The notes under the pieces were generated by a model. That model was not told the origin of the DNA. It was given only the letters and a program-made list of their open reading frames with translations, and ran no database searches. A stretch of 64,000 nucleotides of DNA. Origin: Pardosa pseudoannulata (lineage: Eukaryota; Arthropoda; Arachnida; Araneae; Lycosidae). Where the stretch lies: NCBI GenBank assembly GCA_032207245.1, contig CM063510.1, positions 51,320,578-51,384,577 on the forward strand, given 5' to 3'. Positions 27,433 through 37,850 of this stretch are shown in pieces. Numbering within the stretch: the stretch's first letter is position 1; each line of letters opens with the position of its first letter. The position numbers were made by a program, and so were the translations under genes.

Positions 27433-30065
27433 CAGTGTTTCTCAACCTTTTAGTATTCAAGGCCCAATTTTCAATCATAATTTTCATCGCGCCCCCCTCC
27501 CCACCGCGTACAATAAAATGTATACAATAATAATGTATTTTGAGCATTATGGCGCTAAACCTGCACTACAACCTTAATTTTAAACTTTGCAAATTACCAA
27601 GAATACGGAAATTTATTGACATTTTGCAACACTGATACTCAGCATTGAAAAAACAATAATCCTATGCCTTTTTATTGCTCTTGCGTCCCGCCATGTCGGG
27701 CATTCTCACGGTTTCGCGAGAAGTTTCGATTTGTCTGGAATTTGTCTGGTCAGCTTAAAAGTTAAGTTAGGAGCGTGCGCAGATGTGAACAAATGTTTTC
27801 TCATAGGGAGAAGGAGAAAGTTCTATGACGCCAATTTCAATTCCAGACAATCTCATTCGAGTCGATCCTTCTTATCGCTATTGAATCTATTCTTAATGTG
27901 TATGTTATATATATTTTCGTGTAATTGCAATTCACGGTATTAAATATTCACGGCAGCAGACTTATGCAGAATCATGGATAAATTTTTAAGCGGGCGTAAG
28001 CGAGCATTAGACGATAGACAAGCATCAACAAGTACACAGACGAGCGTGGTTCCGAAAATAAAATCAAGAAAATATTCTCAAGAATACTTAAATTTTGGGT
28101 TCACTACTACTGAAGTAAATGAAGAAGAAAGTCCCCTGTGTATCATTTGATCAAAAATGTTGGCGGCAGACAGCATGAAACCTAATAAACTTAAACGACA
28201 TTTGGAAACGCTTCATAGTGAGTACGTAAACAAACCCAGAGAATTCTTCGAATTAAAATTAAAATCATATGAAAAGCAAAAATCATTGTTTAAAAAAACT
28301 TTGTCTGTGAATGAAAAAGCTTTAATTGCCTCTTACAAACTTTCATATAAAATAGCCAGATGTAAAAAGCCTCACACCATTGGTGAAGAGCTTATTTTGC
28401 CAGCCGCAATTGAGATTGTAGAAATTATGTTTGGAGATAATTTTGCAAAACAATTGCAGTCTATACCTGTTTCAAATGATACTGTTGCCCGTCGAATTGC
28501 TGATATAGCTGAAGATGTAGAGTGTCAGCTTTTGTCGAAGTTGCGTGACAAATTGTTTTCAATACAACTCGATGAGGCAACAGATAGTAATAAAGATGCT
28601 CATTTCATTGCCTATGTTAGATTTTGTGATGATTTGTCAGTAGTAGAAGAATTTATTTTTCTGCAAACCAATAGAACTCGAAGCAACAGCATTCGCATTA
28701 TTTGCTATCTTAAATGATTTTATGAACGAGGCAAACATAGAATGGAAAAATTGCGTCGGAATATGCACCGATGGTGCTCGTTCTATGTCCGGAAGATTCC
28801 AAAGTATTCAAGCACTTGTGAAACAAAAATCGCCACAGTGCGTCTGGACACATTGCATGATCCACAGAGAAGCTTTGGCTTCCAAAGAAATGAGTCCTGG
28901 TTTGAATATTGTGTTAACTACGTTTGTAACCGTAGTAAATTATATAAAAATGAGACCCCTGAAATCAAGAATCTTTTCCGCACTTTGTAAAGACATGGGT
29001 GCAGTACATTCAGCGTTACTATTTTATTGCGAGGCAAGATGGTTATCACGAGGGAAATTTTTGCAACGTGTTTATGAATTAAAAGAAGAAATCGCCGTTT
29101 TCCTAGAAGAGGAAAACAGACCGGAAGCTGAGAATTTTCGCGATAGTTTATTTGTGATGAAATTGAGCTACATGGTCGACATATTCGAGAAATTAAATAA
29201 CTTGAATCTTCATCTGCAAGGAGCAAATACACATATATTGGATACGAGTGATAAAGTTAATGCTTTTTGTAGGAAATTGGAATTGTGGAGCAGAAATTTA
29301 AAGCAAGAAAACTTAACAATGTTTGCAAATTTGAATGATTGTATTAAAACTTACAAGGCTGAAGAACAACATGTAAAAGTTGTTTTTGCAACCATTGAAA
29401 ATCATTTAGCAATGCTAGCAAAGAATTTTAAAAAGTACTTTCTTGCTGACGACAAACTGATATCAAGTTACAAGTGGGTGAGGGATCCATTTCAAAATAC
29501 TCCCGAAGGACTCTCAATTGAAGAGGAAGAAACCTTCATAGACTTCACGGCAAGCGGCGAAACCAAAAGACAATTTAGTAATAAATCACTCTTTGAATTT
29601 TGGGCAGGAGTGGATGATGAGTTTTCTGCACTAAAAACAAGGGCATTTCGCATTCTACTACCATTTTCAACATCTTACCTTTGTGAAACTGGATTTTCTG
29701 CGGTGGCTTCTTTGAAGACAAAATATAGATCTCAGCTAAATATAGAAAAAGAACTGAGAGTGTCTATTTCTAATATTAAACCCTCCTTCGAAAAACTTTG
29801 CTCTGAAAGACAGGCCCAAGGAAGTCACTAATAATTATTAAATTTGTTTTTAATTTAGTAAGTTGTTTTAATTTAATAAGTTAATTATTAAATATGTCGA
29901 AATGTATTTTGTTTTGTATGTGTGTGTGTGTGTGTGTGTTCTTTCCTTTCAGTCACTTAATCAATTTTTTTAAATAACATTTTCTCTTGGATATGCTCGC
30001 GCCCCCCCCCATTAGTGTGCTCGCGCCCCCCTAGGGAGGCGCGCCCCACAGGTTGAGAATCACTG
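27433..30065 (+). mobile_element. hAT DNA transposon, complete ends, ZBED-type
   Basis: A 2,633-bp element with terminal inverted repeats CAGTGTTTCTCAACCTTTTA (left) and, read from the right end inward, CAGTGATTCTCAACCTGTGG, the typical hAT CAG-x-G start. Exact 8-bp duplications flank it. The outermost ~60-80 bp at both ends are rich in CGCGCCCCCC, unlike the AT-rich host. A TG microsatellite (29917-29939) lies in the 3' part. One transposase gene on the plus strand fills the middle. It inserted into gypsy-1's pol, so it is younger than that element. Confidence 0.96.
27974..29831 (+). pseudogene. hAT transposase (BED zinc finger type), one stop and one frameshift
   Basis: From ATG 27974 the frame reads MDKFLSGRKRALDD and reaches the BED zinc finger, where TGA (28148-28150) stands in place of the second cysteine of the C-x2-C pair. 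It resumes with NKLKRHLETLHSEYVNKPREF (first His region) and runs to about 28658. A one-base frameshift near 28658-28662 moves it to the frame that continues to TAA 29831. The catalytic region has LDEATD (first Asp), CTDGARSM and THCMIHREALASK, and the C-terminal hAT dimerisation region has LLPFSTSYLCETGFSAVASL. The whole resembles domesticated ZBED5/FAM200-like proteins and their source transposons. Two lesions only, so it is a young, recently inactivated copy. Confidence 0.93.
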
Positions 30066-30073
30066 ATTTAGAC
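30066..30073. repeat. Right target-site duplication of hAT (ATTTAGAC)
   Basis: Second copy of the 8-bp duplication; gypsy-1's frame continues from here. Confidence 0.95.
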
Positions 30074-30118
30074 GTAGTATATTTGATTCTATTCATAATT
30101 TGACACACGCTGGTCCCA

Positions 30119-30875
30119 GACCAAACTGCTGATACCATAGTTAATGCCTTTTTTTCAGGTTGGATAGCTAGATTCGGTGTCTCAGAAACCATCGTTACTG
30201 ATCAAGGTCGTAATTTTGAGAGCTATCTATTCTCAGCCTTTACAAAGTTTCTGGGTAATAAAAGTAACAGAACCACATCGTACCACCTATCCGCAAAAAG
30301 GATTGGTTGAGCGGTTTCATCGGCAACTTAAGGGAGCTTTGAGGTGCAGCCTCGTGGATAACGAAAGATGGATGGAGAAACTGACAGTCGTGCTACTGCG
30401 TATCCGCACAGCATTGAAAGAGGACATCAACACGTCGTCCGCAGAGCTTGTCTACGGCTGTAATCTTCGCTTACCAGGCGAATTTTTTTCTTCTGTTACA
30501 GGTTCAAAGTCCCAACAGCATTTATTGCTCACTTTGCGTGAACACTTCAGGCAGATCCGTACAGTACCTACATCAACTCACGGTTCCTTAGCGACATTCC
30601 TCCATAATACACTGAATGACGCTTCCCACGTCTTCGTACGCCAGGAATCAGTTCGTCGGCCTCTCCAGTCGCCATTCGCTGGCCCATACGTCGTGCTGCA
30701 ACGTAAACCTAAGTTTTTCCAGGTCCAAGTTGGAAGTGTCCAAAAATGGATTTCCATAGACAGACTGAAACCTGCCCATTTACTGCAACAAGCGACTCTT
30801 AAAGACCCTACAGTCGTCAAGCCGGTGCTTCGACCACCCAAACCAGTTTTAAAGACGTCCACAGCGTCTCGTTAA
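30119..30875 (+). pseudogene. gypsy-1 integrase, second half, frameshifted
   Basis: Starts in the catalytic core after the deletion. One frame gives ADTIVNAFFSGWIARFGV and VTDQGRNFES (second catalytic Asp). After a shift near 30285 the other gives GLVERFHRQLKGALR (catalytic Glu), then SSAELVYG and LRLPGEFF, and a C-terminal part with FAGPYVVLQRKPKFFQVQV, the GPY/F-type module that binds DNA. It ends at TAA 30875, shortly before the polypurine tract. The first catalytic Asp is missing, so the enzyme would be dead even without the shift. Confidence 0.88.
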
Positions 30876-30920
30876 GGCAGACGCGTCAGGTTCAGATTTC
30901 CTATCTCCTGATGTTGCGGA

Positions 30921-30935
30921 CTGGTGGGGGAGTCC
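30921..30935 (+). promoter_or_regulatory. gypsy-1 polypurine tract
   Basis: CTGGTGGGGGAGTCC directly precedes the 3' LTR start (TGTGGCG); a G-rich purine run in this position primes plus-strand DNA synthesis. Confidence 0.6.
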
Positions 30936-31030
30936 TGTGGCGTTCTGATAACCTCATCGAAGAAGCTCCCGCAAATGCAAATTGCATGGATGCAAATTTC
31001 CCTCGATGCTGCGTTCGTGAGAATGTTGCA

Positions 31031-31040
31031 GTATATAAGG
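31031..31040 (+). promoter_or_regulatory. TATA box in gypsy-1 3' LTR
   Basis: TATATAAGG in the middle of the LTR, about 170 bp before the AATAAA signal. The layout is that of an LTR promoter. Confidence 0.6.
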
Positions 31041-31208
31041 TAAGCGGCACAGTTAAGTCGGGAGGGGAAATTACTCTCAGCTTTGGAATCATCGGGTTTG
31101 AGTAAAACAACTTTTCGCCTCTTAATCACTTGCAAGCCGCAAGTTGTTATCAACGCACTGATGTCTTATACTTTACCTTTTTACTATTTATTTACTTATT
31201 AGTCTTTT

Positions 31209-31214
31209 AATAAA
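31209..31214 (+). terminator. Polyadenylation signal in gypsy-1 LTR
   Basis: AATAAA, preserved in both LTR copies (also in the 5' fragment near 24929). Confidence 0.6.
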
Positions 31215-31274
31215 CGTATTTATCAAAAGCTCATGTTGAAGATTAGTTTGTTTCGCTTCAATATTTCCTCTACA

Positions 31275-31275
31275 T

Positions 31276-31358
<83 letters not shown>
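31275..31358. repeat. (TA)n microsatellite
   Basis: TA repeats with one AAATA interruption near 31286, lying between the gypsy-1 3' LTR and LTR-like copy B with no other sequence. Confidence 0.95.
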
Positions 31359-32082
<724 letters not shown>

Positions 32083-32120
32083 CGTATATCTAGGTATTCC
32101 ATATCGAATATATATAAAAT

Positions 32121-33075
32121 AACTTAATATAACGTCCACATAATTAAAAACACTGTAGTCATCACTGTATCATCATTATTATTAAATGTAGTAGCCGAGT
32201 AGATTGATGCAGACTTACAAAAACATCTTTTATATAGAAGACTGGATAACACACATATCCCCGAAGGGGAAAAGGACTCAAAACAGAAAATATTTGATAA
32301 TGTATTACATGGCGTTTTCAAAGGAAAAAGCTCGAAATCTGTGTGCCAACCAATTAAGTATGGGAAGGGGCTTAGCTCCAGGAATGATGTCGCCTCTAGC
32401 TGTAGATTGCTCGGAGCGCCTTAGCTCTAAGATGTATCCCCCGTCATGAAGATGATTAGATTCGTTCAGGGTGAGCATCAGCATTTGCCGGTTACATTAA
32501 AGGTTAAACAAATTTTTAATTTAAAAATTACATAAAGGTGAGAAAATAATTTGGCGCTACATAGCAGTATAAAAAAGTAAAGGGGATAAAGTATTAAAGG
32601 AACTAATAAAAAGTAGGAAGTTTAAAAAGGATAAAGAATTTTTATGCTGATGCAAGCATCAATTTAATAAAACTTTTATAATATTTTGGGGATTTTTATT
32701 CTTTTATTTCTTTATTTTTTATATTTAAATGAATAAAAAGGAGAAATTTTAAAATGATAGCTTAAAGAGAATGGCAGCCCGCTTAATTTATTTTTCCCAC
32801 GCATTGGGATGTACTATATCTTCTAGAATAAACTAGAAGTAATTAATCACTTCAGTTTAATTACTTCTAGTTTATTCTAGAAAATATAGTACACCACAAT
32901 GCGCGGAAAAAATTAATTAACCGGGCTGCGATTCTAAATTTAAGGTACCAGGAAATGTACGTCCACGGCCATTATTATGAAAAATGTGTTTTAGAATTTG
33001 TTACTAGGGAATCTAGATTTTCAATGGAAAACATAAAACATTTAAGCTAGGATTTTACTTTAATAGAATTTTAAT
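32121..33075 (+). repeat. gypsy-2 left LTR, enlarged
   Basis: Starts AACTTAATATAACGTCCACA and ends near TTTAATAGAATTTT, the same ends as the right copy, but is about 955 bp against 482 bp. The extra ~440 bp (about 32400-32845) include a TTGGCGCTACATAGCAG stretch (32551) that resembles a primer-binding site, and an inverted copy of LTR sequence that makes the palindrome at 32774-32929. Which copy is ancestral cannot be decided from two. Confidence 0.65.
32774..32929. repeat. ~156-bp palindrome in the gypsy-2 left LTR
   Basis: The left arm from GCAGCCCG and the right arm ending CGGGCTGC are near-perfect reverse complements over about 70 bases each, with a loop of about 10 bases. The inner stem contains TTCTAGAATAAACTAGAAGT and its complement. 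Only the right arm is present in the right LTR, so the left arm came from an inverted duplication. Confidence 0.85.
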
Positions 33076-33690
33076 ATTACAAATATCCCCCCATCTGAAA
33101 AGGTTTGGAGTCGGGCTCCTCGACTTTAAGACAATCCAGATATTGGGTACGCGAGACGAAAAATTGTAAGTTAAATAAAATTACTAATTTGTTAGCGTGG
33201 TCAGCACCCAAACTTCGAGTAACATTAAATAACAAATTTAAATAGACAAAATAATTTCATTATATACTCACTAATAATAATAACAACACTATAATAATAC
33301 TAACAAATACACACAACAATACTAACAATACACATAATAATACTAACAAATAATAATTTAAACACTATTAATAATATAAAATAAAACACAGTTTGTACAT
33401 GCATCAGTGAGAGAAAACTTCTCTTAAAACACGTCAGTTATGGATCCTTGCTAAATTGTTAATACTCTTCAGATTAATTCATATAATCTACATTCATTCA
33501 AACCCAAAACAATGTAATTTAATTCAATATAAATTATATTACATTGTTTTGGGAACAATGACAAATAAGTTAACCTTTTTGGTAATATTTTGAATTTTCA
33601 TTTGTTGTTTACATATTTTATCAATGGAAATATTTCCTTTAGTCTACTTAACTTCAATACCTTTTACACTTTGAACCTTTAGATTTAATT
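33076..33690. other. gypsy-2 leader and inverted protease-end segment
   Basis: After the LTR comes a short GC-richer leader (TTTGGAGTCGGGCTCCTCGA near 33103), then ACAATAATAC-type simple sequence (33270-33380). At 33480-33590 the minus strand matches 36566-36665 on the plus strand through shared anchors TTGGGTTTGAATGAATGTAG and GGTTAACT-ATTTGTC. Confidence 0.65.
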
Positions 33691-34671
33691 GTTTGGTAGT
33701 TTTTTTCTGAAATTAGTGACATTATTACCCTAGTGTCGACCACACAATCTAACTATCGACCATTGGATAAAAATACTCTAATCATTAATTGTCAAATTCT
33801 CGATAAATCTTCGGCTCTATTTTAGGTTTCAAAGTTAGAATTAGTCTCGGTGTCATTTTTCTCGCTTCGAAAGTGGCAGAATTGAGCCCAGTGATAGGCA
33901 TTTGGTATCTCCTTTTTAGTACAAATTCTAAAGGTGCTGGGGATACACGCTCAAAACTGTTGTAATCGTAATGACGTGAATTTATTCCCATTGTTTTTAT
34001 GGATATATTTAGGTTGCTGAAAATTATGAGATCTGTATTCATTCTTTTTATGTCGAGTATCGACAGAGTGAATATTGTCATTCCTGAAATTAGGCTGTCT
34101 AGACTGTGGATTATTCTGATATCAGTCGTAATAAGAGAATTCACTTTATTGATTTTTACAAGTTTATGGGCTTGATTCAGCCAAGTAATCGGATCTGCGG
34201 GATCTTATATAACCATCAAAGATTTTAAATTCACGGGTAGGCAATCGGTCAAACCTTCTAAAATCCCGGATTTATCCATTTTTAACCGCTTACCGATTTC
34301 CCTTTCTTCCGAAAAAAATTAGTAATGTCTTCTCTGACGCTATATTTTAAATTGGCAAAATTGCCAAATGTTTTCAGACTTGGATCAGCAAAGTTTTCTT
34401 TAAGAATCTGAACAAATTCGGAATAACTTGTGATCTCGTGGCAATTTTTAATATAAAGACAGCGGGTTTTTTCCTTAAGGTATCGGAATAAAGTCTTTAG
34501 CTTCCATATATCATCTTTATTGTTGTCTTGCCACTCCTTATCAAAATAAGTGATCCAAGAACTGATGTCACTATCACTAGAATTTTCGAAAGCAATAATA
34601 TTTAGTTCTTTTTCTAGATCATTTACATTCAGTGAGTTATCAAGACTAATGGGTTCCTAATTTATAACCAT
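33690..34671 (-). pseudogene. gypsy-2 gag with protease start, opposite strand to pol
   Basis: Read on the minus strand from ATG near 34671. A stop follows after three codons (ATTAG), then a long gag-like frame: LEKELNIIAFENSSD, SSWITYFDKEWQDNNKDDIW, FVQILKENFADPSLKTFGNF. It then breaks into other frames that keep a (K)EIGKRL-like segment and WLNQAHKLVKI. The conserved order is that of a gag capsid protein. At 33731-33752 a CVVDT-type piece marks the protease active-site start, with R following where G is expected. Its direction is opposite to the polymerase genes to the right, which one intact element cannot have. Confidence 0.75.
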
Positions 34672-34884
34672 AGTGATTGAACAAGAGTTTTGAAAACAAA
34701 AATTTGTGAACAAGAATTTGAGAACAAGAATGTGTATTTTTCAAAATGTACTTTCACACTAGTTACAATTTTTTTTTTACCAAAACAATTTGGAATAATA
34801 TCAAAAATCGTCAGAGAATAATAAATTTAACTCAAAATTTATGTTCTCAAATTACATTCTAAATCACAAGTAATATTACTTATA
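34672..34884. other. AT-rich spacer between gypsy-2 gag and Tc1-B
   Basis: Contains a small direct repeat of AACAAGAATTTGAGAACAAGAA type (about 34708-34735), probably the untranslated leader of gag. No gene. Confidence 0.5.
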
Positions 34885-36103
34885 TACTGTCTACCAATAA
34901 GTATTTAGACACCTATGCAAATAACGATATCTACGGTCCTGAGGTACGTCACGGCCTCCGCCGGTCTGCATCGTGTAGGAAACAGCATTGGCATTAGTCA
35001 CATGCAAGATGCCGCGCAGTTCGGAGCTCTCTGATTTCCAGAAATTTATAATGATCGGGTATCACAAATGTGGCTGATCCTTTTTTGAAATATCTAGCGA
35101 TCTCAATTACCCGAAATCGACAGTGGCCTATGAGATTAAGAAGTGGAAGGTGAGTGGTGATTATCGGAATGAGTCTAGAGTGGGCATACCAACGAAACTG
35201 GGAGATAGAGACCGACGAGTGCTGTCCAGAGAAATTCGGAAGACCCGCACCCAACCGATGGCCCTCATCCGCTAGGAATTTCAACAGGCATCCAGGAGTA
35301 TTGTTTCAATTAATACCCTCTGTAAGGAAGCACATCTGCTTGTTTTTCATGGTCGTGCTGCTGCTCATAAGCCTTAGATTACAAAGTCCAACCGCCCTGC
35401 TCGGTTAATGGGAGGCAAAGCACATCAAAATTAGACCGTAGATCAGTGGAAAGGGGTTCTTTGGAGTGACAAATAAAGGTTCACCTTTTACCGTTCGGAT
35501 GGTAGGATCTTAGTCTGGCGTCTGCCTGGAGAACAACTTCTGCCAGAATGCATTGTGCCAACAGTCAAGTTCGGCGGAGGTGGAATTATGGTCTGGGGGT
35601 GGTTCTCCTGGTATGGACTGGGACCCTTGGCCCCCATTCCTGGTAAGTTAAACGCCGATGCCTACTGCTCTATTTTGGATGACAATGTGCTTCCTACGTT
35701 GCGGTAGTTTTACGGGTTAGACCCCTGTTACTTTCAGGACGACAATGCCAGTTGTCATGTTTCGAGGTTAACCAAGGCTTGGTATGGGGCCAATGGAGTT
35801 CATCGAATGGACTGGCCTGACCAGAGCCCAGACCTGAACCCTATTGAGAACCCCTGGGACAAGTTGGATCGCCGAAATAAGATGTGCACTTTCCGTCTAA
35901 AATCGGTGAAAGAACTTATGTGTGTACTACAAGCCGAGTGGAAGACAATGCCACTAGCTGTAATACAAAGACTTGTGGAAACTATGCCCCGAAGTGCTCA
36001 CGCTGTAATTGCCTCTCGTGGAGGCTCTACCAATTATTGATTCTGTATAAAGTTAGTTTTTCTTTTCTATCATAGGTGTCTAAATATTTATTGGTAGACA
36101 GTG
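34885..36103 (+). mobile_element. Tc1-like DNA transposon with intact ends (Tc1-B)
   Basis: A 1,219-bp element flanked by TA (34883-34884 and 36104-36105). The terminal inverted repeats agree at 31 of 32 positions: ACTGTCTACCAATAAGTATT on the left, with one G/A change on the right, both ending in TTAGACACCTATG. The first outermost base differs (T on the left, C on the right). One decayed transposase gene lies on the plus strand. The ends are better preserved than the gene. Confidence 0.95.
35009..36040 (+). pseudogene. Tc1-like transposase, 344 codons with six in-frame stops
   Basis: From ATG 35009 (MPRSSELSDFQKFIMIGYHK) to the end at 36040 without a frameshift. It has the N-terminal helix-turn-helix region (STVAYEIKKWKVSG), GVLWSDK with the first Asp followed by a stop, [29 protein letters not shown] with Asp at residue 245, and DWPDQSPDLNPIENPWD with Glu at residue 280, so the DD34E spacing is kept. 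In-frame stops: one TGA, four TAG and one TAA. It is a different subfamily from Tc1-A and Tc1-C by terminal repeat and sequence. Confidence 0.95.
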
Positions 36104-36105
36104 TA

Positions 36106-36560
36106 ATACAATTAAATATAATAATACTCATAAAAAATTTTATTCAATTCATGTAAACCAAAACTATTGTCAATTAGAACAATATACCATCATTAAATAC
36201 AGAAATATTTCTTTTCACCAAATTCTTAAATTTTTTAAATCAAATCAGTAATTTTCAAAATTTTCTTTAATACATAAAATAATATCGATGCAAAATTCTC
36301 TTACTTAGAAGATGATTGGAGACTCGTGAATACATTTATTCTCGATCGACATTTCAGCTTTTTGTATCCTTTAGAACAACACATTTAACTTGAATTGAAA
36401 GCACTATTGAAAGCACTATTGAAAATCACACTTTTAATTTTTCATCTGTCACACAAATTTTAAAATACACTGCATTCCGAGAAGAGCATTTAAGAGCACA
36501 ATATTTTCCAACTCTTTGAATTTCTTCGTTTAGGTAATGGATCTTCTAAAGTAACTATCC
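36106..36560. other. AT-rich spacer right of Tc1-B
   Basis: No recognisable coding sequence; presumably untranslated or decayed gypsy-2 sequence. Confidence 0.45.
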
Positions 36561-37420
36561 TTGCCGACTGGTAAAGTATTACCAAACAGGTTAACTCATT
36601 TGTCTTACGTACTGAATTAGATTAAATTATTTTGGGTTTGAATGAATGTAGATTATACGAATTTTGGTAACTCAAAGATCTAAAAAAGTCTCAACTTCTG
36701 TGAATGTAAACAACAGAGGTTCATTACATGTACAATTTGATAATGGACTTGTTAAAATTATGATGTAACCTCTAAGTCTTAGAGTAATAGTAATACAAAA
36801 GTATCCGATTTTATAAGTATTAATGAAATCAATGTAAATCCAAGGGTTAATGAAGTCAGTGTAAAACCAAGTATAAAGGAAAGTAATGTAGAAACCAGTG
36901 TTTATGAATTTTATGTGAAGTCAAATTTTGTTTATTACAAATTTTGGACTTTATGAATGGCTAAGACTTTCCTTTGGCTACAAAAATACGCCTGCTATCT
37001 TCAATAGAGTTATTAGACTTATCCTCACTAAAATCCAATTCGCCTGTAGCTATTTTGATGAAGTAATTGTTTATTCTTCTTCTAAGGAAGAACATTTAAT
37101 TCATTTGAAAGAGTTATTTGAAGTATTTACCCACGAAGGACTTAAATTAAATCTGAGATAATGTGTCTTTGCGAAGGATAAAATTGCTTTTCTAGGTTAT
37201 GAAATTAAAAACGGTAAAGTCACCCCAGATAATCAGAATATTGAAAGTATTAAACTTTTGAAAAATCCAAGTAATGTAAAAGAACTACAAAGAATTTTAG
37301 GCAGTGTAAATGTTTACCAAAAGTTCATACTTAACTATGTGCTAAATTAAGATCTCTAAATAAATTATTAAAAAAGGAAGTAAAGTGGAATTGGGACGAA
37401 CAATGTCAACAAGCTTTTGA
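36560..37420 (+). pseudogene. gypsy-2 protease end and reverse transcriptase, broken
   Basis: Starts with protease-end sequence (an IILGLNECRLYEF-like reading near 36620-36665). A polymerase domain that lacks its first half follows: FGLYEWLRLSFGYKNTPAIF (36943 on), then SYFDEVIVYSSSKEEH. The catalytic box reads YFDE, where active enzymes have Y-x-DD, and LKLNLR, FLGYEI and RILGSVNVYQKFI complete it. Stops and shifts recur. The glutamate in the catalytic box is an inactivating change. Confidence 0.85.
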
Positions 37421-37424
37421 GGAA

Positions 37425-37850
37425 TTGAAAAAGATTCTCATATCTAAACCGTTCTTACAATTATATGATCCTAATAAATCTTGTCATGTTTATGTCGAAG
37501 CATCCCAGATTGCTGTGGGAGCAGTTCTGAAGCAACCAGATGAAAATAGTGTACTACACCCCGTCTCATATCGTTCTAGAGCTTTAAAAGACTATGAAAA
37601 AAATTGCGCGATTATGGAACTCGAATGTTTGGCTATTGTTGATGCTTTAGATAAATTTTATTACTACCTCCATGGTAAAAATTTTATCATTCATACTTAT
37701 CATACTGCATTTGGCTTAAAAATATTAAAAATTTGAGAGGAAGACTCTTTCGTTCTCTGCATGTTCTATTATTATGTTAAGTACCAGAAAAGTTCAACAA
37801 ACATTGAGGCCGATATGCTTTCTAGACAACCAGTTTTTCAACAGCTCCAA
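37425..37850 (+). pseudogene. gypsy-2 RNase H domain
   Basis: Frame 37425-37736 contains LYDPNKSCHVYVEASQIAVG (Glu-Ala-Ser where DAS is usual, so a catalytic Asp is lost), HPVSYRSRALKDYEKNCAIM with ELECLAIVDAL (catalytic Glu), and FIIHTYHTAFGLKIL (Tyr in place of the Asp of the usual TDH). After a shift the domain end IEADMLSRQ appears near 37803. Several catalytic residues are gone. Confidence 0.85.

Larger units (their letters stand above)
27252..30118 (+). pseudogene. gypsy-1 linker and start of integrase zinc domain, split by the hAT element
   Basis: The piece 27252-27432 encodes a spacer region ending RSYVPELFR. The piece 30074-30118, beyond the hAT element, continues with FDSIHNLTHAG, the start of the integrase HHCC zinc-binding domain (H-x3-H). 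The reading frame runs on across the insertion if one copy of the 8-bp duplication is ignored, which shows the hAT landed inside an open frame. The rest of the zinc domain and the first catalytic Asp are deleted at about 30114-30119. Confidence 0.8.
24921..31274 (+). mobile_element. Ty3/gypsy LTR retrotransposon gypsy-1, deleted and interrupted by hAT
   Basis: Order on the plus strand: truncated 5' LTR, gag, protease, reverse transcriptase, RNase H, integrase, 3' LTR. Without the nested hAT element it is about 3.7 kb, short for a Ty3/gypsy element, because gag's 3' end with the nucleocapsid and about half of integrase are missing. Frames shift at 26414, 26819, near 27235 and near 30285. The LTR ends at both sides agree closely over the shared 74 bp, so the element is not very old. 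Its outer sides lie against TA-type microsatellites. Confidence 0.93.
30936..31274 (+). repeat. gypsy-1 3' LTR (339 bp)
   Basis: TGTGGCG...CTCTACA, with TG/CA ends. It carries a TATA box (GTATATAAGG, 31031-31040) and AATAAA (31209-31214). Its last 74 bp match the truncated 5' LTR. It runs straight into a TA microsatellite. Confidence 0.9.

Noticed and set aside
28918..29232. 104-codon minus-strand frame in the hAT element
   Set aside because: Antisense shadow of the transposase gene.
30578..31153. Minus-strand frames across gypsy-1 integrase and 3' LTR
   Set aside because: Shadows of the integrase frame and LTR composition; no domain.
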